Positions 27,929-36,076 are shown, counted from the stretch's first letter. The stretch is DNA of 64,000 bases from Gammaproteobacteria bacterium (GCA_020851975.1 JADZBS010000003.1:62001-126000), one strand, 5' to 3'. Numbers and translations are program-made. Notes: generated by a model from the sequence alone, not told the origin.

Positions 27929-29362
27929 GTGACCGGCGACACCGCGCTCGCCGACGCCCCGGTCCTCGCCCGCTCGCTGCATTCCCGGCACGTCACCATG
28001 ATCGCCATCGGCGGCATCATCGGTGCCGGCCTCTTCGTCGGCAGCAGCGCGGCGATCGCGGCCGCAGGCCCGGCGATCATCCTCAGCTACCTGGCCGCCG
28101 GACTGGTCATCGTGCTGGTGATGCGCATGCTGAGCGAGATGGCGATCGCCCACCCGCACATCGGCGCCTTCACCGAGTTCGCCCGTCTCGGACTCGGCCA
28201 CTGGGCCGGCTTCGTCTGCGGCTGGCTGTACTGGTACTTCTGGGTGGTGGTGGTGGCGATCGAGGCGATCGCCGGCGCACAACTGCTCGCCCTCTGGCTG
28301 CCGCTGCCGGTGTGGCAACTGGTGCTCGGCCTGATGGTGGCGCTGACCGCCGTGAACCTGCTGTCGACGCGTTCCTACGGCGAGTTCGAGTTCTGGTTCG
28401 CATCGATCAAGGTTGCCGCGATCCTGGTCTTCATCGCGGTGGCCGGCGCCGCAGTGCTCGGCTTCGCACCCGTGGACAGCCCGCGCGGCTTCGGCAACCT
28501 GGTGGCGCACGGCGGCTTCGCGCCATTCGGCGCCACGGCGGTGCTGGCCGGGGTCACCACGGTGATCTTCTCGCTCTGCGGTGCCGAGATCGTCACCATC
28601 GCGGCGGCCGAGTCGCGCGAAAGCGCGCGTACCATCTCGCGGCTCACCCTCGACATCGTGCTGCGCATCCTGCTCTTCTACGTGCTGTCCGTGCTGCTGA
28701 TCGTCGTCATCGTGCCCTGGCGCGAGATCGAACCCGGGCTGTCGCCCTTCGCCACGGCGCTCGACCGCATCGGCATCCCCTGGGCCGGCACGCTGATGAA
28801 CGGTATCGTGCTGACTGCCGTGCTGTCCTGCCTGAATTCCGGGGTCTACGTCACCTCGCGTGTGCTGTTCACGCTGGCCGCCAACGGCGATGCGCCGCAG
28901 GCCCTGGTCGCGCTCGACGCACGGCGGGTGCCCGCGCGCGCCATCCTCATCGGCAGCTCGTTCGGCTACGCGGCGGTGATCGCCGCCGTCGTATCCCCGT
29001 CGGGTGTCTTCGCCTGGCTGGTCAATGCCTCGGGCGCCATCATGCTGATGATCTACCTGGTGCTGGCACTCGCCGAGATCCGCGTGCGCCGGCGTCTGGA
29101 GCGCGAGGATCCCGGGCGCCTGAAGATCCGCATGTGGCTGTTCCCGTGGGCGAGCCTCTTCGTGGTGGCTGCGATCCTCGCGGTGCTGGTGGCGATGGCG
29201 CTCACCCCGGCGCTGGCGAGCCAGCTGTGGGCAAGCCTCGCCTGCCTCGCGGTCGTGGTCACGGCGTGGTGGACGATCGGGCGGCGCCGGCATCGAACGA
29301 CGTCGGCACCGGTTCGAACGCCGCCACCGCCACCGGCCCGTAGCGCACCGCCGTCACGGTGA
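27929..29362 (+). CDS. Amino acid permease, APC superfamily (AroP/GabP/ProY-like)
   Basis: A 477-residue integral membrane protein with about 12 hydrophobic helices. It carries the family N-terminal signature LHSRHVTMIAIGGIIGAGLFVGSSAAIAAAGPA and the later CGAEIVTIAAAESRESARTI segment. It imports amino acids by proton symport. The substrate cannot be told. I use the GTG at 27929, 17 residues before the LHSRH signature; the longer track ORF reads through the 5' leader. The last 104 bases overlap the 3' end of greB on the other strand. Confidence 0.88.
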   Translation: MTGDTALADAPVLARSLHSRHVTMIAIGGIIGAGLFVGSSAAIAAAGPAIILSYLAAGLVIVLVMRMLSEMAIAHPHIGAFTEFARLGLGHWAGFVCGWLYWYFWVVVVAIEAIAGAQLLALWLPLPVWQLVLGLMVALTAVNLLSTRSYGEFEFWFASIKVAAILVFIAVAGAAVLGFAPVDSPRGFGNLVAHGGFAPFGATAVLAGVTTVIFSLCGAEIVTIAAAESRESARTISRLTLDIVLRILLFYVLSVLLIVVIVPWREIEPGLSPFATALDRIGIPWAGTLMNGIVLTAVLSCLNSGVYVTSRVLFTLAANGDAPQALVALDARRVPARAILIGSSFGYAAVIAAVVSPSGVFAWLVNASGAIMLMIYLVLALAEIRVRRRLEREDPGRLKIRMWLFPWASLFVVAAILAVLVAMALTPALASQLWASLACLAVVVTAWWTIGRRRHRTTSAPVRTPPPPPARSAPPSR

Positions 29363-29894
29363 GTTCGCTCGTCCCGCCTGGCGAGCGCAGCACGACCGCG
29401 TCTCCCACACGCGCCTTCATCAAGGCCCGCGCCAGCGGCGACACCCAGCTCACGTGGCGCCGGTCGAGGTCGATCTCGTCGACACCGACGATGGTGACCG
29501 TCGCCTCGCTGCCGGACTCGTCCGCATACGTGACCGTGGCGCCGAAGAACACCTGCCCGGCCTGCGCCGCGGAACGCGGTGCGGCCGGGTCGACGATTTC
29601 GGCGAGATCGAGCCGCCGGGTCAGGAACCGGACGCGCCGGTCGATCTCGCGCAGCCGCCGCTTGCCGTACTGGTAGTCGGCGTTCTCGCTGCGATCGCCG
29701 TTACCGGCCGCCCAGGCGACCACGGCCGTGACGTTCGGCCGGTGCACGGTCAGCAGGTACTGCAACTCCTCGCGCAGACGCCGGGCACCGCCCGGCGTGA
29801 TGTAGTTGCGCGCGCCGGCGGGCAGCGCCGCGGCCGGCGGCAACTCGTCCGCCTCCTCGTCGCCTTCGGACTCACGGGTGAAAGCCTTGCTCAC
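29259..29894 (-). CDS. greB: Transcription elongation factor GreB (long form)
   Basis: A 211-residue Gre factor. The coiled-coil domain is ITPGGARRLREELQYLLTVHRPNVTAVVAWAAGNGDRSENADYQYGKRRLREIDRRVRFLTRRL, with the acidic tip (GDRSENADY) that stimulates transcript cleavage by RNA polymerase. The FKBP-like domain ends near SELTVTAVRYGP. The basic loop and RVRFLTRRL favour GreB over GreA. It is longer than the usual 160-170 residues because of an N-terminal MSKAFTRESEGDEEAD segment and a C-terminal 20-residue tail. The tail is encoded in the overlap with the permease gene. Confidence 0.93.
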   Translation of the reverse strand: MSKAFTRESEGDEEADELPPAAALPAGARNYITPGGARRLREELQYLLTVHRPNVTAVVAWAAGNGDRSENADYQYGKRRLREIDRRVRFLTRRLDLAEIVDPAAPRSAAQAGQVFFGATVTYADESGSEATVTIVGVDEIDLDRRHVSWVSPLARALMKARVGDAVVLRSPGGTSELTVTAVRYGPVAVAAFEPVPTSFDAGAARSSTTP

Positions 29895-29974
29895 GGTGTC
29901 GCTGCGCGCCTGGAACGATGTCGGCCATAATAGGCGCCCTTGCCGGCGCCAGCACGCGCCGGGGAGCCCTGCCG

Positions 29975-30406
29975 ATGCACACCCGGATCGCCATCGCCCT
30001 GCTCCTCGCCACGAGCGCGCCCGCCGCGCTGGCGGGGGATGCCAACCTGCGTGTCGTCGGCACCGGCATCGAGGGCAGTGCCGGCAGCTTCATCGTGCGG
30101 GTCTATCAGGATGCCGATGCCTGGCTCGGCGACGGTTGGCGCACGCAGAAAGTCGTCGCCGTGGCCGGCCATGCGAAAGACGGGACGATCAGCGTCGAAC
30201 TCACGTTGCCGCCAGGCGAGTACGCGCTCTCGGTATTCCACGATGTCGACGACGACGGCAGGCTCGCGCGCAACTTCATCGGCATCCCGAAGGAGCCGGC
30301 AGGGCTCTCGAACAACGTGAGGCCGAAGTTCGGCCCGCCGCGGTTCAAGGATGCGAAGTTCAGCGTCGGCACGACACCGGTCGAACAGCGCATCGCGCTC
30401 GACTGA
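29975..30406 (+). CDS. Exported DUF2141 family protein
   Basis: A 143-residue protein with a cleavable signal peptide (MHTRIAIALLLATSAPAALAG) and a DUF2141 beta-sandwich: LTLPPGEYALSVFHDVDDDGRLARNFIGIPKEPAGLSNNVRPKFGPPRFKDAKFSV. The family is periplasmic and its function is unknown. GGGGAG precedes the ATG. The track start at 29918 is ignored because the signal peptide begins at 29975. Confidence 0.88.
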   Translation: MHTRIAIALLLATSAPAALAGDANLRVVGTGIEGSAGSFIVRVYQDADAWLGDGWRTQKVVAVAGHAKDGTISVELTLPPGEYALSVFHDVDDDGRLARNFIGIPKEPAGLSNNVRPKFGPPRFKDAKFSVGTTPVEQRIALD

Positions 30407-30449
30407 TGCCGATGCCGGCCGATTGCCCGCCCCTGCACCCCGGCACCGG

Positions 30450-30479
30450 TTGAGCCCGCCTCGCGCCCGGCCCTACAAT
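30450..30479 (+). promoter_or_regulatory. Promoter TTGAGC-N18-TACAAT before the FmdB-like gene
   Basis: A -35 TTGAGC (30450-30455) and a -10 TACAAT (30474-30479) are 18 bases apart. Only 6 bases then separate the -10 from the ATG at 30486, so transcription should start on the A of the start codon. No Shine-Dalgarno is present, and a leaderless mRNA is predicted. Confidence 0.6.
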
Positions 30480-30485
30480 CCCGGC

Positions 30486-30743
30486 ATGCCGACCTACGAC
30501 TACCTCTGTGAAGCCAACGGCCGCGTGGTCGAAGTCTCGCACCGCATGAGCGAGAGCCTCGCCACCTGGGGCGAGCTGTGCGCGCTTGCCGGCGTCAACC
30601 CGGGCGACACGCCCGCCACCGCGCCCGTGCGGCGCCTCATCACCGGCGGTGCGGTGGTGTCGAGCGCCAACCTCGGCAGCACCGAGCGCCCCTGCGACTA
30701 CGGCTCGCCCTGCGGCAGCTGCGCCTGCGATCCTGGCGGCTGA
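30486..30743 (+). CDS. FmdB-like zinc ribbon protein
   Basis: An 85-residue protein beginning MPTYDYLCEANGRVVEVSHRMSES, typical of the FmdB/putative regulatory zinc ribbon family. The usual CxxC pair is degenerate at the N-terminus (one Cys in YLCEANG). A Cys cluster appears at the C-terminus (CDYGSPCGSCACDPGG), which could bind metal. The function of the family is not established. The start is fixed by the family opening MPTYDY. Confidence 0.8.
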   Translation: MPTYDYLCEANGRVVEVSHRMSESLATWGELCALAGVNPGDTPATAPVRRLITGGAVVSSANLGSTERPCDYGSPCGSCACDPGG

Positions 30744-30821
30744 TTCCGGCACGACAGCCCACAGACTGCCGACGGGCGGATCGATAGGTCGTCCGTCAGC
30801 GACCAGTCGCCCGGCACGGCA

Positions 30822-32021
30822 TCAGTAGAGCAGCACCTCGCGACGCGCCTCGCGCCAGGCCGCTTCGTCGCGGGCCGCCAGCGCCTCGAGATCGGCCACG
30901 CCGGCCTCGGGGTCGTCGACCCACTCGCGCAACTCGACGCCACCGTTGATGACATCGATGGCGCGCCGGTCGCGCTCGTATTCGTAGTCGAAGTCACGCC
31001 ACAGCGGGTAATCCGGCCGCAGCGTGCGCAGCGCCTTGAAGACGAGCGCCAGCAGCCGCCAGGGGCGGAAGCGGCGGTGGTCGTAGGCCGGGTCGTCGAC
31101 GTGGACCTGCAGGCCCGCACAGAGCTGGCCGGCGTGCTTGTGGAAGGTCGGCTCGAACCAGCATGGCCGCAGGCGACAGCCCGCCAGCCATTCCGGTGCC
31201 AGCTGGTGCATGCGCGCCAGGAGCGCGCCCGCATCGAGGTCCGGTGCGCCGCAGAGTTCGAGCGGCCGCGTGGTCCCGCGCCCTTCCGACAGCGTGGTGC
31301 CCTCGAGCATGACGGTGCCGGCGTAGCAGCGAGCCATGGAGAGGTTGGGCGCATTCGGGCTCGGGTTGACCCAGCTGCGCGTACCGGTCGGCCAGCCGAA
31401 TCCCGGCCCTGCCTCCGGGCGCCAGCCTTCCATCGCCACGACGCGATAGTCGAGATCGAGGCCGAGGTGACGCCGGAACCAGTGCCCGAGTTCACCCAGG
31501 GTCAGCCCATGGCGCATCGGCAGTGGCCCGGCACCGACGAAGCTCTCCTGCCCGGCGCGCAACAGCAGCCCTTCCACCGGCCGGCCGACGGGATTCGGCC
31601 GGTCGAGCACCCACACGGTCTTGCCTGCGCGAGCCGCGGCTTCGAGCACGTAGCGCAACGTGGTGATGAAGGTGTAGACGCGGCAGCCGAGGTCCTGCAG
31701 GTCGACCAGCAGCACGTCGAAGCTGTCGAGCATCGCCGGTGGCGGACGGCGCACCTCGCCATAGAGACTGAACACCGGGATGCCGAGGGCCGGATCATGG
31801 TAATCCGGCGACTCGATCATGTTGTCCTGCTTGTCGCCGCGCAGCCCGTGTTGCGGGCCAAAGGCACTGTCGAGGCGGATGCCCGCCGCGGGCAGCGCAT
31901 CAAGCGCGTGAGTGAGATCGGCCGTGACCGATGCCGGGTGGGCGAGCAGCGCCACACGCCGTCCGGCGAGGTCGCGCTGCAGGCCATCGTCAGCCAGCAG
32001 TCGTTCCAGGCCCGTCTTCAT
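30822..32021 (-). CDS. DUF1343 exo-beta-N-acetylmuramidase, NamZ-like
   Basis: A 399-residue NamZ (DUF1343) protein that removes terminal MurNAc from cell-wall fragments. Conserved blocks are LAHPASVTADLTHALD, SAFGPQHGLRGDKQDNMIES, PVFSLYGEVRRPPPAML, LLVDLQDLGCRVYTFITTLRYVLEAA, VLDRPNPVGRPVEG, PNAPNLSMARCYAGTVMLEGTTLSEGRGTTRPLELCGAP. No signal peptide is evident, so cytoplasmic recycling is likely. The true start is the ATG at 32021, overlapping the stop of the DOMON-like gene. Confidence 0.9.
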   Translation of the reverse strand: MKTGLERLLADDGLQRDLAGRRVALLAHPASVTADLTHALDALPAAGIRLDSAFGPQHGLRGDKQDNMIESPDYHDPALGIPVFSLYGEVRRPPPAMLDSFDVLLVDLQDLGCRVYTFITTLRYVLEAAARAGKTVWVLDRPNPVGRPVEGLLLRAGQESFVGAGPLPMRHGLTLGELGHWFRRHLGLDLDYRVVAMEGWRPEAGPGFGWPTGTRSWVNPSPNAPNLSMARCYAGTVMLEGTTLSEGRGTTRPLELCGAPDLDAGALLARMHQLAPEWLAGCRLRPCWFEPTFHKHAGQLCAGLQVHVDDPAYDHRRFRPWRLLALVFKALRTLRPDYPLWRDFDYEYERDRRAIDVINGGVELREWVDDPEAGVADLEALAARDEAAWREARREVLLY

Positions 32022-32563
32022 GGTGACGCTGCGCCTCCGGCGCGGCCGGGCAGCTTCAGCACGAAGCCCTCCCGGTGATGGAAATCCGCCGCGCCGGCCG
32101 GATGGCGCAGCGCCCAATGCGAAACCCTGCCCGAGCTGTCCTCGACCACGGCGCAGAGCCCGACCTCGACGCGGCCCGCGCCGGGCACGGCCGGCAGCGT
32201 GACCTCGAGTGCGATGGATCCTTCGCCCGATATCCAGTGTGCGCGCGGTGGCACCGGCAACGCCAGGGATGTCATGCCGTCACGATAGCCCGTGAAGGCA
32301 TATGCCGCCCAGTGTCCGGACGGCGCGAAGTTGAACTCGAGGTAACCGGCCGCACGAGGCGCAGCGACGAAAGCCTCGAAACAGGTGTGACGCCACAGGC
32401 CGTCGCGGCGCTCTGGCACGGTCGCTGCCGGCAGGCGGATGGCCCCCGGCGCAGCCTGCAGGCGCCATACCAGGTGGAGCGCGCCATCGGCAGCGCGGGC
32501 CGCCTCGGCCATGAAGCGTTGCACGGGCCCGCCCGGCTCATCCGGGTGCGGGAACAACTGCAT
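32018..32563 (-). CDS. DOMON-like domain protein
   Basis: A 181-residue protein matching the bacterial DOMON-like family: LHLVWRLQAAPGAIRLPA, RRDGLWRHTCFEAFVAAPRAAGYLEFNFAPSGHWAAYAFTGYRDGM, ALRHPAGAADFHHREGFVLKL. These proteins have a carbohydrate- or heme-binding-like beta-sandwich of unknown role. ATGA overlap with the NamZ gene suggests translational coupling, and perhaps a shared role in sugar or cell-wall recycling. This coupling is an inference. Confidence 0.82.
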   Translation of the reverse strand: MQLFPHPDEPGGPVQRFMAEAARAADGALHLVWRLQAAPGAIRLPAATVPERRDGLWRHTCFEAFVAAPRAAGYLEFNFAPSGHWAAYAFTGYRDGMTSLALPVPPRAHWISGEGSIALEVTLPAVPGAGRVEVGLCAVVEDSSGRVSHWALRHPAGAADFHHREGFVLKLPGRAGGAASP

Positions 32564-32580
32564 GGGTGTGTGCCGATCGC

Positions 32581-33165
32581 TCAGGCGGCGCCCGGCGGGC
32601 CCTTCACCTGCGTCGCCACGAAACCCTTCAGCGCGGCCATGCGCGCCACCCAGGCCGCGACCCGCGGGCAGGCGGAGTAGTCGAGCTGGCGGCCGAGCTT
32701 GGTCATGAGGTACGCGGCGATGGCGAAGTCGGCGACGGTGAGATCACCGAGCAGGCAGTCACGACCGTCCAGTTGCCGCTCGAGGATCGCGAGCAGCGGC
32801 GCCACCGCGGCGAGGTCCTTCTCCTCGGCGGTCTTCAGCGCGCCCATGGCCGGCGTGAGATGGCAGCTCTGCCAGTGCAGCCAGCGATCCAGATCGGCGC
32901 GGCCGCGCGCGTCGGCCGGCACCGAGCGGGTCTCGGGAAACTTCGTGCCGAGGTAGGTCAGGATGGCGTTCGACTCCCAGAGCCTGAAATCGCCATCGAC
33001 GAGCGCAGGCACCTTCCCCATGGGGTTGATCGCGAGATACGCCGGCGTCTGCGTTTCCTTGTCCTTGAAACTGACATGGTGAATGTCGACATCGAGGTCG
33101 AAATGCCGCACGAAGGCCTCGACCTTGCGGTTGTTCGGCGTGACGGTGAAGGTGTACAGGCGCAT
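32581..33165 (-). CDS. Glutathione S-transferase family protein
   Basis: A 194-residue GST. The thioredoxin-like N-terminal domain (MRLYTFTVTPNNRKVEAFVRHF...AINPMGKVPALVDGDFRLWESNAILTYL) includes the cis-Pro and the glutathione gamma-glutamyl site WESNAI. The helical C-terminal domain includes LTVADFAIAAYL. The usual catalytic Ser/Cys is replaced around TVTPNNRK, so activity is uncertain. It lies 17 bases upstream of the DOMON-like gene and may lead that operon. Confidence 0.9.
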   Translation of the reverse strand: MRLYTFTVTPNNRKVEAFVRHFDLDVDIHHVSFKDKETQTPAYLAINPMGKVPALVDGDFRLWESNAILTYLGTKFPETRSVPADARGRADLDRWLHWQSCHLTPAMGALKTAEEKDLAAVAPLLAILERQLDGRDCLLGDLTVADFAIAAYLMTKLGRQLDYSACPRVAAWVARMAALKGFVATQVKGPPGAA

Positions 33166-33268
33166 GGCCCACTCCGTAGTTCCGGGTCGGTCAACGACCC
33201 GGAGGATTATTGCGCGCCGCTACCCGGACTGCCATCGTCACGGGCGGCGGCGTTCCGCATTCTGCGAC

Positions 33269-33274
33269 TACAAT
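33269..33274 (+). promoter_or_regulatory. -10 hexamer TACAAT before the cytochrome c gene
   Basis: TACAAT ends 7 bases before the ATG at 33282, again predicting transcription from the start codon. An out-of-place ATG at 33273 overlaps the hexamer itself, so it cannot be the translated start. No -35 box is clear. Confidence 0.45.
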
Positions 33275-33281
33275 GCCGCGC

Positions 33282-33686
33282 ATGCGAATTGCGTCCGGCC
33301 CTGTCCTGCTCGTCCTGCTCGCGTGCGCCGTTGTGCCCGCCGGCGCCGACCCGACGACGGCCGCTGGTGCCGAACTCTACCAGCGCTTCTGCGCGAGCTG
33401 CCACGGCGCCGAAGGCCACGGCGACGGCCCGGCCGCCACAACCCTCGACCCGCCGCCGGCCGACCTCACGACCATCGCCCGCCGCCGTGCCGGCCGCTTC
33501 CCGGACGAAGAGATCCACGCCATCGTGGACGGACGTGCCGTGCTGCCTGCCCATGGCACCCGCGCCATGCCGGTGTGGGGTTATGAACTCGAGGCCCGCG
33601 CTCCGCCGCCCGCGCCCGGCCGCGCCAGCGCGCAGGCCATGACGCAACGACTGGTGGACTACCTGCGCGGTCTGCAGCGCGAGTGA
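33282..33686 (+). CDS. Small periplasmic c-type cytochrome
   Basis: A 134-residue protein with a signal peptide (MRIASGPVLLVLLACAVVPAGAD), one heme-binding CASCH (residues 37-41) and a probable axial Met in TRAMPVWG. It resembles class I cytochromes of the CccA type, which serve as soluble electron carriers. The start was moved from the track position, because the signal peptide begins at 33282 and a -10 hexamer covers the upstream bases. Confidence 0.88.
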   Translation: MRIASGPVLLVLLACAVVPAGADPTTAAGAELYQRFCASCHGAEGHGDGPAATTLDPPPADLTTIARRRAGRFPDEEIHAIVDGRAVLPAHGTRAMPVWGYELEARAPPPAPGRASAQAMTQRLVDYLRGLQRE

Positions 33687-33692
33687 GGGTGA

Positions 33693-34409
33693 TCAGCGCA
33701 CGCGGCGGCGATAGCGCAGCGCCGCAACCGCCGCGGTAGCGAGCAGCCAGCCGGCAGCCGGCGCCGGAACCGCGGCAAACGACGCCTGGTTGAAAACGAC
33801 GTTGCCCTGGACCTGGCCAGTCGCGCCCGTGAAGTTGAACGTGCCGAACGCCATGTTGTTGTTCAGTGAAACATTGCCCTGCAACCCGGCGATGACATCG
33901 AGCGCATCACCCGAGAACGGATTGCCGGTGAGGTTCAGGGTAGCGCCCGCCGAGAGGCGGTCGGTCGCGTTCCCGCCATCGACGCCGAAGATGACCTGAT
34001 CGAAACCGAAATAGTCATCCCGGATTTCGACGACCTGGCTGAAGTTGAACAGGAACGTGGCCGGAATGCTGAACACGTTGCCGTTGATGGTCGCACTGCC
34101 GGTGATGAAGCCCGGTGCCCCGATCGCACCATAGTAGCCGTCGGCGGGGTCGGCCGGAAAACCGTCCGCAGCCGTGTTCGAGGTATCGATCAGGAGCGAC
34201 AGGTTCAGCACCTGGCTGTTGCACGCGTTGCCGCCGCTGAGCCCCGTGCCGCAGGGATCGCCGCTGCCGACGAAGGTGTTGTCGGTGCCGCCGGTCAGGT
34301 TCAACTGCACGATCGCCGCTTCGACGGTCACGCCGATGAACAGGCTGATGGCGCCGGCGATGACGGCGTTGCGGCACGCGCTCGAGGGATGCAGTTCCGT
34401 GGTGCTCAT
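33693..34409 (-). CDS. Exported hypothetical protein with VPxPA-CTERM sorting tail
   Basis: A 238-residue secreted protein. An N-terminal hydrophobic segment (AVIAGAISLFIGVTVEA) precedes a Gly/Asn/Thr-rich beta-sheet body. The C-terminal tail is VPAPAAGWLLATAAVAALRYRRRVR, that is VPxPA, a helix and an Arg cluster, as in exosortase-type sorting signals. The body shows no known domain. A gggag RBS precedes the ATG. The gene is divergent from a second CTERM protein at 34596. Confidence 0.78.
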   Translation of the reverse strand: MSTTELHPSSACRNAVIAGAISLFIGVTVEAAIVQLNLTGGTDNTFVGSGDPCGTGLSGGNACNSQVLNLSLLIDTSNTAADGFPADPADGYYGAIGAPGFITGSATINGNVFSIPATFLFNFSQVVEIRDDYFGFDQVIFGVDGGNATDRLSAGATLNLTGNPFSGDALDVIAGLQGNVSLNNNMAFGTFNFTGATGQVQGNVVFNQASFAAVPAPAAGWLLATAAVAALRYRRRVR

Positions 34410-34595
34410 TGTTGTTCTCCCGGACTACGGGGATAGGACACCACAAGTCGCGCCGCAGGGCAATAACATTCTTTGGGTCGGCGTGCTGCAGACTCCCCAG
34501 GACGGCAGGATTATGTGAAAAGCCCTGAGATCGCCGTTGACCGGCTGCCCGACAGGCGTAGACTCAGCATCTGCGACAGCGGCTGGAGAACAACG

Positions 34596-35297
34596 ATGAA
34601 CAGGCTCGCTCGCGCTTCACTCGCCTTCGGTGGCACGGCATTGCTGGTGCTGGTCGTCCCGGCCCGTGCGGAGATCTACAACGGCGTCGACTTTCCGCAG
34701 GGCGCCGCATCCTTCGCCGATTCGGTGGTGAGCTTCAGTCCGGGGCCCGGTCCCGGTTCGGCGTTCCTCGATCCCGCCCAGTCGCTCGGCATCCCCGACG
34801 TGACGCTCACGTCCGGCCTCGCCTGCTTTCAGGTGCCGACGCCGCAGAACTGCAAGTTCACCTCGCTCGGTGACGGCGGCAGCCTCGTCCTGCGGTTCAT
34901 GGACAACGTGCTCACCGGCAGCAGCCTCAATGGCCTAGCCGACGGCTTCAACGACCTCTGGGTCGTCGAGGTCGGCGTCGCCGAGTCGACCAACGTGGAA
35001 ATCAGCACGGACGGGTCGAGCTGGACCGACGTCGGCGACATCGTCGCGGGCGGCGGCGGTTCAGTCGGCGTCTTCACCTACGGCTTCGATATCGACGCCT
35101 TCGGCTTCGACGTGAACGATGCCTTCACCTACGTGCGCCTGACCGACGTGCTGACCGATCCGGACACCAGCCCGCAGGGTGCCGACATCGACGCGGTGGG
35201 CGCCATCCAGACCGTGATCCCGCTGCCGGCCGGCGCCTGGCTCCTGCCCGCCGGGCTGGTCCTCGCCCGCTGGGTGCGCCGCCGCCCCCGCTGCTGA
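34596..35297 (+). CDS. Exported hypothetical protein with IPLPA-CTERM sorting tail
   Basis: A 233-residue secreted protein with signal peptide MNRLARASLAFGGTALLVLVVPARA, a beta-rich body (RFMDNVLTGSSLNGLADGFNDLWVVEVGVAESTNVEISTDGSSWTDVGDI) and the tail IPLPAGAWLLPAGLVLARWVRRRPRC. The body resembles carbohydrate-binding or adhesin-like folds, without a confident match. The ggagaa RBS decides the start. A family role in surface display or export of extracellular polymer factors is inferred from the tail. Confidence 0.75.
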   Translation: MNRLARASLAFGGTALLVLVVPARAEIYNGVDFPQGAASFADSVVSFSPGPGPGSAFLDPAQSLGIPDVTLTSGLACFQVPTPQNCKFTSLGDGGSLVLRFMDNVLTGSSLNGLADGFNDLWVVEVGVAESTNVEISTDGSSWTDVGDIVAGGGGSVGVFTYGFDIDAFGFDVNDAFTYVRLTDVLTDPDTSPQGADIDAVGAIQTVIPLPAGAWLLPAGLVLARWVRRRPRC

Positions 35298-35667
35298 CGA
35301 CCGCGCCAGCACTTCCTTCGCACTGACCCTGCCGACCACCCCGTCATGCACGGGGGCGGTTGGTCTGCGCCCGATGCCATCCACTCCGGTCGCCCCGCGC
35401 CTGCCCCGGGGATGGTGGATTGATCGGCCCGGGGGTACACTGCTGCACTGGGAGGATGTAAATCCACCTGGTGGGGGCCCGAGGTCACCAAACTCAACCG
35501 CCCGCTGGCGCCTGCCGGCCACGGGAGGGCGATACCGCGGATCCTTTCCGACCGGCTACGAGACAGAGCGACAGAAGCGAAATCGGCTCCTAACCGAACT
35601 GACAGCAGCTTGCGGCCACTCCGTCGTATACGAGCCATTCGATTGATCTGAGAGACCAGGAGCACAG
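35298..35667 (+). promoter_or_regulatory. Long leader region of the RRM protein gene
   Basis: A 370-base stretch with no supported gene. TACACT at 35436-35441 is the best -10 candidate, with only a weak -35 (TGGTGG) 17 bases upstream. Transcription from it would give a 5' untranslated leader of about 220 bases, as seen for cold-shock mRNAs, whose leaders refold with temperature. The last part (ctgagagaccaggagcacag) supplies the GGAG RBS of the gene. Confidence 0.45.
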
Positions 35668-36036
35668 ATGGAATCTAAGTTGTACGTTGGTAACTTGTCG
35701 TACTCCACGACGGAGGAAGACCTGCGCCAACTGTTTGCACAGGCCGGAAACGTGAAGTCCGTGTCGGTCATCAAGGACCGCGACACGGGCCGCTCGAAGG
35801 GCTTCGCCTTCGTCGAGATGGGCAGCGACGAAGACGCCCAGAAGGCGATCAGCCAGCTCAACGGGCAGTCGTTTCAGGACCGTTCGCTGAAGATCAACGT
35901 TGCGCGTCCGCGCGAGGACCGTCCTCGTGGCGGCGGCGGCTTCGGCGGCCCACGTGGCGGCGGTGGCGGCTTCGGCGGCCCGCGTGGTGGCGGCGGCGGC
36001 GGTGGCGACCGCGGCGGTCGCGGACGCTCCTGGTAG
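35668..36036 (+). CDS. RRM-domain RNA-binding protein with Gly/Arg-rich tail
   Basis: A 122-residue protein with one RNA recognition motif. RNP2 is KLYVGNLS (residues 4-11) and RNP1 is KGFAFVEM (44-51). A C-terminal run of RGGGGGFGGPRGGGGG repeats ends in RGRSW. Such RRM-Gly proteins occur in cyanobacteria and many proteobacteria, usually induced by cold, and act as RNA chaperones. The ATG is preceded by GGAG. It ends with a strong terminator. Confidence 0.94.
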   Translation: MESKLYVGNLSYSTTEEDLRQLFAQAGNVKSVSVIKDRDTGRSKGFAFVEMGSDEDAQKAISQLNGQSFQDRSLKINVARPREDRPRGGGGFGGPRGGGGGFGGPRGGGGGGGDRGGRGRSW

Positions 36037-36076
36037 GCTTCTTCCCCGGCCAGCCGGGGAACGCCTCCTGACTCTG

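Noticed and set aside
27726-29258. Part of a 625-residue minus-strand ORF
   Set aside because: Antisense of the permease. His/Asp/Gln-rich low-complexity translation typical of shadow frames.
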